Source of the DNA: Ectopseudomonas composti
GTDB taxonomy: Bacteria; Pseudomonadota; Gammaproteobacteria; Pseudomonadales; Pseudomonadaceae
Direction of reading: 5' to 3'
DNA length: 6,583 bases
NCBI GenBank assembly: GCA_946886245.1
Contig: CAMPIF010000250.1
Location: 1-6,583, forward strand
A program made the position numbers and the translations under genes. The notes beneath the pieces were generated by a model. It was given only the letters and a program-made list of their open reading frames with translations. It had not been told where the DNA came from and did no database searches. Every line of letters starts with the position of its first letter. Positions within the stretch are counted from its first letter, which is position 1. This document shows positions 1 to 6,054 of this stretch, piece by piece.

Positions 1-675
1 CTGTGCCACAGCGCGGCTGCGCAGGTGATAGCGGTTGCCCGTTTCCACGTCTTCGGCGAGCACACCGATCACCTGCCCCGCCTCACGCAGCAGCTCGACC
101 ACGCGCATGCCATTGAGCGCCTCGCCGCCTTCTGCACGCGCCTCGCCCAGCACGCGTTGCACCAGGCGGGCATCGTCGGTCACCGCATCGAAAAAGCGCG
201 TGCCACCGAGCAGGCCATCCTCGCGAATGCCCGGCGCCAGGTAACGCAGTTGCTGCAGCGGGTAGAACAGATGATTACGCTTGCCGGCCAGAGCGTCGTA
301 CAGGCTGAGCAGGCCGCCGAAGACTCTGGGCCCCGGGAAGCCGCCGCGATAGTGCGGCATGACGAAACTCAAGGGCTCCACCAGCCCCGGCGCCTCGCCG
401 AGCAGGCGCTGGCGCTCGCGTACCGAGTCGCGGGTCAACCCCAGCTGGCCCTTGGCGACGTAGCGCAACCCGCCATGCACCATCTTCGACGAGCGGCTGG
501 AGGTGCCCCAGGCGAAGTCGCGCTGTTCCAGCAACAGGCAGCGCCAGCCACGCCGCGCCGCCTCACGGAGGATGCCGGCGCCGCAAATGCCGCCGCCGAT
601 CACCAGCAGATCCCAGTCGCGCGCCGCCAGTTCAGGCAGCGCACGCTCGCGCCAGGTGGCGTTCCAGGGTTCCAT
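1..675 (-). CDS. GlpD-like FAD-dependent glycerol-3-phosphate dehydrogenase/oxidase (partial, C-terminus beyond left edge)
   Basis: The 225 N-terminal residues of an FAD-dependent oxidoreductase of the GlpD (DAO) family are present; family members are usually about 500 residues, so over half is missing off the left edge. Visible motifs are the dinucleotide-binding loop VIGGGICGAG (residues 25-34) followed by an acidic strand end (LLLEQ), the GlpD signature GTSSRSSKMVHGGLRY (57-72), and FFDAVTDDARLV (161-172), which matches the conserved DAQ-x-DDARL segment. The family oxidises sn-glycerol 3-phosphate to dihydroxyacetone phosphate and passes electrons to quinone at the inner membrane. The ATG lies two bases after the TGA of the upstream gene. 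An AGGA six bases before it serves as ribosome site, so the two genes are surely cotranscribed. The pairing with an AGPS-like flavoprotein rather than glpF/glpK suggests a specialised paralogue rather than the main catabolic GlpD, so no symbol is given. The exact substrate is uncertain. Confidence 0.9.
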   Translation of the reverse strand, partial: MEPWNATWRERALPELAARDWDLLVIGGGICGAGILREAARRGWRCLLLEQRDFAWGTSSRSSKMVHGGLRYVAKGQLGLTRDSVRERQRLLGEAPGLVEPLSFVMPHYRGGFPGPRVFGGLLSLYDALAGKRNHLFYPLQQLRYLAPGIREDGLLGGTRFFDAVTDDARLVQRVLGEARAEGGEALNGMRVVELLREAGQVIGVLAEDVETGNRYHLRSRAVAQ

Positions 676-677
676 GC

Positions 678-2273
678 TCAGTCCTGCAGCAACACGCCAG
701 GCACCAGGCGCTGGTCAGGGTCGAAATGCGTGGCCAGGCTGCGCAGCGTGGCCATGCCCAGCTCGCCCTTCTCTGCTGCCAGATAGGGCGCGTGGTCGCG
801 GCCGACGCCATGCTGGTGGCTGATGGTGCCGCGGTTGCCTGCGATGGTGCGGCTGGCCGCTGCCTTGAGCCGCTGCCAGCGTGCCATGGCCGTGGCGTAG
901 TCGCTGCCGGGGCGGAACACGTAAGTGGTGTAGATGCTCGAACCTTCGCCGTAGACGTGCGACAGGTGAGTGAAGACGTGCACGCGCTCGCCATCACCGG
1001 CCAGCTCATCACGCAGGCTGGCCTCGACCTTGTTCAGCAGATTGTCGACGTTCGACCAGTCGGTGGCGGTTTCCAGGGTGTCGACCAGGTAGCCGCGCTC
1101 CCACAGACCATGACGCAGATAAGGGAAGCGGAAGCGGTTCTGCTCCCATTTCTTGCCCAGCAGGGTGCCGGTGAACACACCGCCGAAGCCTTTCAGCAGG
1201 CGTCGCGCCTGTTTCAGCGACGCGGCATTCTGCGTGCGGCTGCCGGTGACGCCGAAGGTCAGCATGCACTTGCCGTCACGGGCACCGCGCAGGGCCAGGT
1301 ACTTCTCCAGCAAGGCGATCTGCTGTGGGTGACCGGCCAGCGCCAGTTGGGTGCGGGTTTCGATGGCGTTTGACAGGCGCAGCATGGACAACGGCACCCG
1401 GGCCTGGGCCAGGCTGCGAATGGCGCTCAGCGCCTGCTGCCAGTCGGGCAGGAACACCGCATGGAAGCGCTCCTGCTCGGCCAGGCGGCTGATGCGCACA
1501 CGCACCTCGGAGATCACTCCGAAGCGCCCCTCCGAGCCCATCACCAGCTCGCGCAGATCGGGCCCGGCGGCCGATGCCGGGAAGGTGGGAATCTCCAGGG
1601 TGCCGGCGAAGGTTTCCAGCTTGCCGCCGGCGAACAGTTGCTCGATGCGCCCGTAACGCAGCGACTGCTGGCCGCTGGAACGGCTGGCGACCCAGCCGCC
1701 GAGGGTCGACAGCTCCCAGGACTGCGGGAAATGCCCCAGGGTGTAGCCGCGTGCGCGCAGCTGGCTCTCCACTTGCGGACCATTGGCACCGGGGCCGAAG
1801 GTGGCGATCAGGCTGTCCTCGTCGATATCCAGCAGGCGCGTCATGCGCTCCAGCGACAGGGTCAGCACCGGGCGCTGGCCGGCCTGCGGGTTGATGTGCC
1901 CGGCCACCGAGGTACCACCGCCGTAGGGAATCAGGGTGACATCATGCTTCTGCGCCCAGGCCAGCAGCTCGCGGATCTGCTCGGTGCTTTCCGGGCAGGC
2001 GACGCCATCGGGAAACAGGCCGAAGTCACCGGAGCGCATCGCCAGCCAGTCCGGCAGGCTCTGGCCACGGGCGTGACGCACGCGCACCTCGGCATCAACA
2101 CAGATCAGCGGATGCGGCGCCAGGCGCGACGCCGGCACGCGCGCCAGCACATCCTGCAGGCTGGCATCGGCCAGACGCTGGCCCGGCCCGATCAGCTCGG
2201 CGAGAAAGGCCTCGCCGTGGGCCGGCAGCTCCACGTCGGTCGCCTCGTCACCCCATCCGTTCCAGCGTCGCAT
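678..2273 (-). CDS. FAD-linked oxidase, alkylglycerone-phosphate synthase (AGPS)-like
   Basis: A 531-residue flavoprotein of the VAO/PCMH superfamily with an FAD-oxidase C-terminal domain. It opens with RRWNGWGDE, closely resembling the MKWNGWG start of the AGPS core. The PP-loop IPYGGGTSV (115-123) and the block PQSWELSTLGGWVASRSSG (183-201) bind FAD. GSEGRFGVISEV (247-257) is the typical end of the FAD domain. GEGSSIYTTYVF (442-453) sits where AGPS keeps its catalytic Tyr, and TISHQHGVGRDH (483-494) matches the AGPS His cluster. AGPS exchanges the acyl group of acyl-DHAP for a fatty alcohol, making ether lipid precursors; bacterial relatives also include lactate- and hydroxyacid-type dehydrogenases. 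The ATG chosen has a GGGGGA ribosome site five bases upstream and starts exactly at the AGPS-like motif. An in-frame ATG at 2285 and a GTG at 2297 would add 4 or 8 residues. The neighbouring GlpD-like gene, whose family makes DHAP, supports a DHAP-linked role. The family is certain; the reaction is not. Confidence 0.88.
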   Translation of the reverse strand: MRRWNGWGDEATDVELPAHGEAFLAELIGPGQRLADASLQDVLARVPASRLAPHPLICVDAEVRVRHARGQSLPDWLAMRSGDFGLFPDGVACPESTEQIRELLAWAQKHDVTLIPYGGGTSVAGHINPQAGQRPVLTLSLERMTRLLDIDEDSLIATFGPGANGPQVESQLRARGYTLGHFPQSWELSTLGGWVASRSSGQQSLRYGRIEQLFAGGKLETFAGTLEIPTFPASAAGPDLRELVMGSEGRFGVISEVRVRISRLAEQERFHAVFLPDWQQALSAIRSLAQARVPLSMLRLSNAIETRTQLALAGHPQQIALLEKYLALRGARDGKCMLTFGVTGSRTQNAASLKQARRLLKGFGGVFTGTLLGKKWEQNRFRFPYLRHGLWERGYLVDTLETATDWSNVDNLLNKVEASLRDELAGDGERVHVFTHLSHVYGEGSSIYTTYVFRPGSDYATAMARWQRLKAAASRTIAGNRGTISHQHGVGRDHAPYLAAEKGELGMATLRSLATHFDPDQRLVPGVLLQD

Positions 2274-2332
2274 CGCATCCCCCATTCCGATCAGCACTTA
2301 TGGCTGCCTATACTAGCCAGCCGCCGCCGGCC

Positions 2333-2353
2333 GTCACTGTCGGATTGTGACAG
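2333..2353. promoter_or_regulatory. Overlapping inverted repeats GTCAC-N9-GTGAC and CTGTC-N7-GACAG
   Basis: Two interleaved dyads share one centre: GTCAC (2333-2337) with GTGAC (2347-2351), and CTGTC (2337-2341) with GACAG (2349-2353). They lie just upstream of the AT-rich -10-like patch for the flavoprotein operon, where an activator or repressor could contact RNA polymerase. The short arms could arise by chance in GC-rich DNA. Confidence 0.3.
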
Positions 2354-2364
2354 GCGATATCGCC
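2353..2364. promoter_or_regulatory. Perfect 12-base palindrome GGCGATATCGCC
   Basis: A perfect dyad in the middle of the divergent intergenic region. A 12-base perfect palindrome is rare by chance in a 225-base gap, so it is a fair candidate for a dimeric regulator's operator. AraC-family proteins more often use direct repeats, so the binding protein could be something else. Confidence 0.4.
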
Positions 2365-2378
2365 AATCAAGACAGGCC

Positions 2379-2408
2379 TTGCGCAAGGCGCGCCGCGCGC
2401 CGGCGCAA
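2379..2408. repeat. GC-rich nested inverted repeat, potential hairpin
   Basis: TTGCGC (2379-2384) pairs with GCGCAA (2403-2408), and inside it GGCGCG (2387-2392) pairs with CGCGCC (2396-2401) around a CCG loop. Together they form a 12-pair stem with a small asymmetric bulge. It lies about 90 bases before the AraC start, inside its likely leader. No T-run follows, so it is not a standard intrinsic terminator. It may be a leader hairpin or an operator. Confidence 0.4.
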
Positions 2409-2498
2409 CCGGTGCGGCCCCGCGACACTGCAAAGGCATCCGTGCCAGGCACCAAGGCTTGTCTGATCCACGTCACTTCACCAGAACAAGAAGAATCC

Positions 2499-3533
2499 AT
2501 GGAAAACCTCGGCTATACCTCGGTTCCCGCCCTGCTCAAATACCTGCGCCAGGCCGAACAGCTCGGCCTGGACATCGACCTTGCCCTGGCCGCGGCCGGC
2601 ATTGGCGCGCAGGACTTGACCGACAATGGCAAGCGCATGCCCAGCGAGGTGCATGAGCGCCTGCTGGCGCATCTGCTGGAGGTGTCCGGCGACAGGTTGT
2701 TCGGCCTGCATGCGGCGCGTTTCGTCCAGCCCGGCTCGTGGAGCGTGCTCGGCTACATCGCCATGAACTGCGCCACCCTCGGCGAAGCCATGAGCCGCAT
2801 CGTGCCCTACGAGAAGCTGGTGGGGGACATGGGCACCAGCCGTATCGAGGCAGCCGAGGATCACGTGCGGCTGATCTGGAGTTGCCGTCATCAGGCGCCG
2901 GACGTGCGTCGCCACATGGTGGAGAACGTGCTTGCCTCCTGGCTGCTGTACGCCCGCTGGATCGCCGACTCCGAACATTCGCCGCGCGAGGTGTGGTTCG
3001 AGCACGCGCAACCAGCCGCCACCGACCTGGCCGAGTACCAACAGCTGTTCGGCTGTCCGGTGCTGTTCGAACAGCCCTGCAATGCCCTGCTGGTGCCGCT
3101 GGACTACCTCGGCGTACCGCTGCGCCAGGCCGACGCCAACCTGCTGCGCACGCTGGAGGAACACGCCCTGACCCTGATGGCCGGGCTGGATGACGACGAG
3201 CCACTGCCACGCCGGGTGAAAAACGCGCTGCGCCTGCTGCTCAAGGACGGCCTGCCGCGCAAGGAACGGGTGGCAGAGAAGTTCAACATGACCGTGCGCA
3301 CCCTGCAGCGCCATCTGCAGCAGGCCGGCACCAGCTACCAACAGATCCTCGACGAGCTGCGCCAGGAACTGGCCGAACACTACCTGCTGCGCAGCGACCT
3401 GGCGATCCAGGACATCGCCTGCTACCTGGGCTTCACCGAATCACGCTCGTTCCACCGCAGTTTCAAGGGCTGGACCGGGCAAACGCCGGGCGAATTTCGC
3501 GAGAGCCGGCGCCGGGACAATCCGCTGGGCTAG
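2499..3533 (+). CDS. AraC-family transcriptional regulator with arabinose-binding-like N-terminal domain
   Basis: A 344-residue cytoplasmic DNA-binding regulator. Residues about 10-200 form the ligand-sensing domain of the PF12625 type found in OruR/ArgR-like and many Pseudomonas AraC regulators. Residues about 235-337 hold the double helix-turn-helix. Helix-turn-helix one is RVAEKFNMTVRTLQRHL (257-273). The second is the family hallmark IQDIACYLGFTESRSFHRSF (303-322), ending in WTGQTPGEFR (325-334). The ATG follows an AAGAAG purine-rich ribosome site; there is an open frame far upstream but no better start signal. The gene is divergent from the AGPS-like/GlpD-like pair, the classical arrangement for a local activator of those genes; the inducer cannot be read from sequence. 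Its TAG stop overlaps the stop of the convergent DoxX gene on the other strand. Confidence 0.93.
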   Translation: MENLGYTSVPALLKYLRQAEQLGLDIDLALAAAGIGAQDLTDNGKRMPSEVHERLLAHLLEVSGDRLFGLHAARFVQPGSWSVLGYIAMNCATLGEAMSRIVPYEKLVGDMGTSRIEAAEDHVRLIWSCRHQAPDVRRHMVENVLASWLLYARWIADSEHSPREVWFEHAQPAATDLAEYQQLFGCPVLFEQPCNALLVPLDYLGVPLRQADANLLRTLEEHALTLMAGLDDDEPLPRRVKNALRLLLKDGLPRKERVAEKFNMTVRTLQRHLQQAGTSYQQILDELRQELAEHYLLRSDLAIQDIACYLGFTESRSFHRSFKGWTGQTPGEFRESRRRDNPLG

Positions 3534-4129
3534 CGCGGAGCTCGGAAACGTCGCGCCAGCCAGTAATCGATGCTCAGCCAGCGCCCTGCCCCGCTGAAGA
3601 ACAGCGCCACCAGCATCACCAGGTAGGTGGCGGCGAACTCGATGCCGTTATTCAGCACCACGAACTTGCCGCTGCCGGTCAGCCAATCGTAATTGCCGTG
3701 CTCACGCAGAATCGCCCGCGCCCGCTCGACCTTCTCCGCCGCCGCCAGCACGCGCTCGTTGGCAAAGGGTGCCGACGGGTCGGCAATCGCCTGCCAGCCA
3801 TAGGGCCAGTGCACGGCGAAGATCGCCACCAGCATGGTGACGATCAGTGGAATGCTGATCCAGCGCACGGCCAAGCCGAACAGCAGCAGGATGGCACCAC
3901 CAGCCTCGGTCAGCGCTGCCGCCCAGGCCAGCAGTTCGGGAAACGGCAGGCCCAGGCCCCAATCCGGGTTGCCGAACCAGGCAGCGGTGGCCTCGATATC
4001 CGCAAGCTTCCGCGTGCCGGCCATCCAGAACACCGGCACCAGATACAGGCGCAGCAACAGCGGGCCGAGAAAATCCAGACGCCGGCAGGCATCCAGCGCG
4101 TCCTGAAGACGATTGAGCAGCGTGATCAT
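3530..4129 (-). CDS. hvfX: DoxX-family membrane protein, last gene of MNIO operon (HvfX/GigT-like)
   Basis: A 199-residue inner-membrane protein of the DoxX family. Hydrophobic segments at about 21-37, 65-88, 91-108 and 162-179 give the expected four helices. RLYLVPVFWMAGTRKL (27-42) is the typical DoxX first-helix motif with its G-x-x-K element. The loop between helices three and four (about 109-160) is longer than in minimal DoxX proteins and contains HWPYGW (107-112). Some DoxX proteins are linked to quinone or redox chemistry, but the role of this subgroup in MNIO loci is unresolved; it may help handle the modified peptide or the metal at the membrane. The ATG overlaps the TGA of the DUF2063 gene (ATGA), with GGAG eight bases upstream, implying translational coupling. 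The symbol follows the Haemophilus HvfX assignment by context. Confidence 0.88.
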   Translation of the reverse strand: MITLLNRLQDALDACRRLDFLGPLLLRLYLVPVFWMAGTRKLADIEATAAWFGNPDWGLGLPFPELLAWAAALTEAGGAILLLFGLAVRWISIPLIVTMLVAIFAVHWPYGWQAIADPSAPFANERVLAAAEKVERARAILREHGNYDWLTGSGKFVVLNNGIEFAATYLVMLVALFFSGAGRWLSIDYWLARRFRAPR

Positions 4130-4845
4130 GATGGTGACTCCTCGGAATACGCAAACCAGATATCGCGCGCCTGCCAGTCATCCAGCAGCGCGCGGGCGTT
4201 ATCGAAATAGGCGCGATCAGCGGCCAGGCCATGAGCCGTGGCCAACTCCAGCTGCGCCTGCACAGGCGGTTCGCCAGCCTGCAGGCGCAGCGCCAACTGA
4301 TAGGCGAAGGCCGTCAGTTGCATGAAGCGCACCTGATCCTGGCGATCACGCCAGACCAGCAGGCAGGTCGGCTCGGCAGGCGGCTGCGTCGGGCAATGAT
4401 CGACACCGATCTTCTGCACCGGCCAGTGATAAGCCAGCGGCCACGCCAGTGGCGACCAGCCTCGCTCGGGCAACCGCGCGTCGCTGACATCCAGCGCCAG
4501 TTCGACCCACTCGTAATGTGCCAGCTCCAGCATGAACGGCGGATCTTCAAGCGTTGGGCGATAGCCCTGCTGCAACCAGGCGATGAACTCCTGACTGATC
4601 TCCAGAAAGTACGGCGTGCTCGCCCGGTGCTCGGCGAAGAAGGTGCGTAGCAGCCGCTGCCAGCGCTCGGCGCCGAGGATGCCGCGCAGCACCGGAAAGG
4701 ACCCGCCGACCAGGCTGGCGACGTTGTTGAAGAACAGCTCTTCGTAGACCGCCATGCGCTCGGCCGTGACGCCCGGCAGCAAAGACTGCGCCTCGGGCTG
4801 GCGAATACGTGCAGCGAAGTCGCGCTGCTGCTCGATACCGCTCAT
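4126..4845 (-). CDS. hvfC: DUF2063 partner protein of the MNIO (HvfC/BufC-like RiPP recognition subunit)
   Basis: A 239-residue protein of the DUF2063 family (PF09836, once called putative DNA-binding). The N-terminal helical block carries the family pattern RMAVYEELFFNNVASLVGGS (30-49), followed by FPVLRGILG (50-58) and a helix ending EFIAWLQQG (86-94). A C-terminal alpha/beta part begins near ELAHYEWVELALD (107-119). In characterised loci this protein forms a heterodimer with the DUF692 enzyme and helps it bind the precursor peptide, so the old DNA-binding label is probably misleading. Its ATG overlaps the TGA of the MNIO gene in ATGA, and its own TGA overlaps the DoxX ATG in the same way. 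This favours near-stoichiometric synthesis with the MNIO. Function is assigned from family and neighbourhood. Confidence 0.9.
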   Translation of the reverse strand: MSGIEQQRDFAARIRQPEAQSLLPGVTAERMAVYEELFFNNVASLVGGSFPVLRGILGAERWQRLLRTFFAEHRASTPYFLEISQEFIAWLQQGYRPTLEDPPFMLELAHYEWVELALDVSDARLPERGWSPLAWPLAYHWPVQKIGVDHCPTQPPAEPTCLLVWRDRQDQVRFMQLTAFAYQLALRLQAGEPPVQAQLELATAHGLAADRAYFDNARALLDDWQARDIWFAYSEESPS

Positions 4846-5684
4846 GTGCCATACCTGCTCAGCGGTCGTGCGGCCTGCTGCAGGCTGCGGATATGCGCCA
4901 GCTCGGCATACAGCTCGGCCAGTGGCGGGAAGTTGAAGTCACGCTCCAGCAGCGTCGGGCGTACGCCATGCAGCGCATAAGCGCTGCTGAGCAGCGTCCA
5001 CACCGGGTCGATCACCGGCGCACCGTGGGTGTCGATCTTCAGGTCTGCCGCCTGGCCGTAATGACCGGCGACATGCAAATAGGCGATGCGCTCACTGGGC
5101 ATCGCGGCGATGTAAGCCTCGGCATCGAAGCCGAAATTCAGGCTGTTGACGTAGACGTTGTTGACGTCCAGCAGCAGTTGGCAGTCGGCACGTTCCAACA
5201 CCGCGCGAACGAAATCCGCCTCGTCCAGCTCGCCGGGCAGGCGAGCGTAGGCCGAGACGTTCTCGATGATCAGCGGCCGCTCCAGCACGTCCTGAACGAT
5301 GCGCACGCGCTCGGCGATACGCAGCACCGACTCTTCGGAAAACGGTAGCGGCATCAGGTCATACAGCTGACCATCGTCGGCACAGGCCGACAGATGCTCG
5401 CTGTAGGCCAGCACGCCATGCGCGTCGAGAAAACCCTTGATGGCGTGCAGCAGTTCCAGGTTCAGCGGCGCGAAGCCGCCGAGGTTGAGGGACAGACCAT
5501 GGCACAACAGCGGCCGGCGCTCGCTCAGGGCACGCAGTTGCTTGCCCAGGCGGCCACCGACACCGATCCAGTTCTCCGGCGCCACTTCGAGAAAGTCGGC
5601 GCCGCTGGCGTCATCACCAGTCAGCTCGGCAAGTAGTACGCGACGCAGGCCGAGGCCGGCGCCGGTGAGGTTTGCGAGTCGCAT
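4842..5684 (-). CDS. hvfB: DUF692 multinuclear non-heme iron-dependent oxidase (MNIO), HvfB/BufB-like
   Basis: A 280-residue TIM-barrel enzyme of the DUF692/MNIO family, full length for the group. Conserved metal-binding blocks appear in order: FLEVAPENW (31-39), LLCHGLSLNLGG (59-70, His62), YSEHLS (94-99), IENVSAY (140-146, Glu141), LLDVNNVYVNS (171-181, Asp173 and Asn175), YLHVAGH (202-208, His204/His208), DTHG (218-221) and LLERDFNFP (245-253, Glu247). MNIOs use two or three iron ions and O2 to rearrange cysteine in ribosomal peptides; MbnB makes oxazolone-thioamide groups of methanobactin, and HvfB acts on EGKCG motifs. The start has a strong GGAGAGGA site six bases upstream and lies 21 bases after the precursor gene's stop. 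The substrate is very likely the adjacent EGKCG-rich peptide. Ligand assignment is by motif, without an alignment or structure. Confidence 0.95.
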   Translation of the reverse strand: MRLANLTGAGLGLRRVLLAELTGDDASGADFLEVAPENWIGVGGRLGKQLRALSERRPLLCHGLSLNLGGFAPLNLELLHAIKGFLDAHGVLAYSEHLSACADDGQLYDLMPLPFSEESVLRIAERVRIVQDVLERPLIIENVSAYARLPGELDEADFVRAVLERADCQLLLDVNNVYVNSLNFGFDAEAYIAAMPSERIAYLHVAGHYGQAADLKIDTHGAPVIDPVWTLLSSAYALHGVRPTLLERDFNFPPLAELYAELAHIRSLQQAARPLSRYGT

Positions 5685-5705
5685 GATCCGTCCTCTCCTC
5701 TGCCA

Positions 5706-5999
5706 TTACTCGCTTTTCTCGCCGCCACATTTGCCTTCGCCGCACTTGCCTTCGGCGTCGGCTTTCATCTCGCCACCACACTTGCCCTCGCCGCACTTGC
5801 CCTCTGCGTCGCCTTTCATCTCACCGCCGCATTTACCTTCGCCACAGGCGCCTTCCTGCGCCTTCTCGGCAGCAGCCAGGCTGTAGCCGCTGGTCAGCTC
5901 CTGAGCGGCGAACGGGTTGCTCGCGGCATGGGCGGTGAACGCCATGGAAGTCAGCAGCGCAGCGCCCAGGGTGGCAGTCAGGGTATTGAGTTGTTTCAT
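5706..5999 (-). CDS. hvfA: HvfA-like secreted RiPP precursor with EGKCG repeats
   Basis: A 97-residue small protein, presumed substrate of the MNIO. Residues 1-25 form a Sec-type signal peptide: MKQ, a hydrophobic core (about 6-21), then A-H-A with likely cleavage before Ala26. A linker NPFAAQELTSGYSLAAAEKA (28-47) carries a GYxLA-like segment that may guide the modifying complex. Residues 49-97 are three repeats with six cysteines (52, 57, 69, 74, 86, 91): five EGKCG motifs and one variant EGACG. In the Haemophilus HvfA system such cysteines become oxazolone/thioamide groups that bind copper. Unmodified, the peptide would still be a thiol-rich, acidic metal ligand. The ATG has GGAGAG five bases upstream. 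An open frame continues upstream to 6227, but has no comparable start and would bury the signal peptide. It is first in the operon, under an ECF-like promoter. Chemistry is inferred from the family. Confidence 0.92.
   Translation of the reverse strand: MKQLNTLTATLGAALLTSMAFTAHAASNPFAAQELTSGYSLAAAEKAQEGACGEGKCGGEMKGDAEGKCGEGKCGGEMKADAEGKCGEGKCGGEKSE
5709..5855 (-). repeat. Three tandem 17-codon coding repeats in the precursor gene
   Basis: Two full 51-base units (5805-5855 and 5754-5804) and a shortened 45-base unit (5709-5753). Each encodes EG[K/A]CGEGKCGGE; the two full units continue with MK[G/A]DA, and the last ends KSE. Between the two full units 11 codons differ, and 9 of those differences are synonymous. 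The repeat is therefore old and held at the protein level, not a recent slippage product. Confidence 0.9.
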
Positions 6000-6026
6000 G
6001 GCATCTCTCCATCGGTTTCGAATGCG

Positions 6027-6041
6027 GGGCCGGATTGGCCC
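6027..6041 (-). other. Small hairpin in the predicted 5' leader of the precursor gene
   Basis: GGGCC and GGCCC are perfectly complementary around a 5-base loop, within the presumed untranslated leader and about 27 bases before the start codon. It leaves the ribosome site free. It may affect mRNA stability; the stem is short, and no function is claimed. Confidence 0.3.
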
Positions 6042-6054
6042 TCTCGCAGCAATG

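Larger units (their letters stand above)
2274..2498. promoter_or_regulatory. Divergent intergenic control region between the flavoprotein operon and the AraC gene
   Basis: This 225-base gap must carry the promoters of both divergent units. TATACT (2309-2314, plus strand) resembles a sigma-70 -10 box for the regulator. The same AT-rich patch read on the minus strand gives TAGTAT about 40 bases before the flavoprotein start. Neither has a convincing -35 hexamer, which fits promoters needing an activator. Dyads cluster in the middle: GTCAC-N9-GTGAC, the overlapping CTGTC-N7-GACAG, a perfect 12-base palindrome, and a long GC-rich inverted repeat. The placement suggests binding sites for the adjacent AraC-type protein, but this is inferred from position only. 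Confidence 0.5.

Noticed and set aside
25..786. 253-codon plus-strand open frame
   Set aside because: Antisense to the GlpD-like gene and the end of the AGPS-like gene, both of which carry clear family motifs on the other strand.
1461..2498. Long plus-strand open frame continuous with the AraC gene, giving a 690-residue protein
   Set aside because: The upstream 346 codons are the antisense of the AGPS-like gene and match no domain; the ATG at 2499 has a ribosome site and starts the AraC-family N-terminus.
2478..3380. 300-codon minus-strand open frame
   Set aside because: Antisense shadow of the AraC gene. High GC at third positions creates long false frames, and the translation is rich in Q/H/A without any recognisable domain.
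5709..5855. CRISPR-like array or DNA satellite
   Set aside because: The repeats are in frame, lack unique spacers, and vary mainly at synonymous sites, so they are coding repeats.
5437..5886. Plus-strand open frame with repeated Pro/His/Ser segments
   Set aside because: The repeats are the antisense reading of the EGKCG coding repeats and of the MNIO gene; there is no start signal.
4842..5999. A true methanobactin (mbn) cluster
   Set aside because: The enzyme is in the same superfamily as MbnB, but the precursor is an EGKCG repeat protein with a Sec signal and there is no mbnC, mbnT or mbnM-type gene; the Hvf/Gig class fits better.
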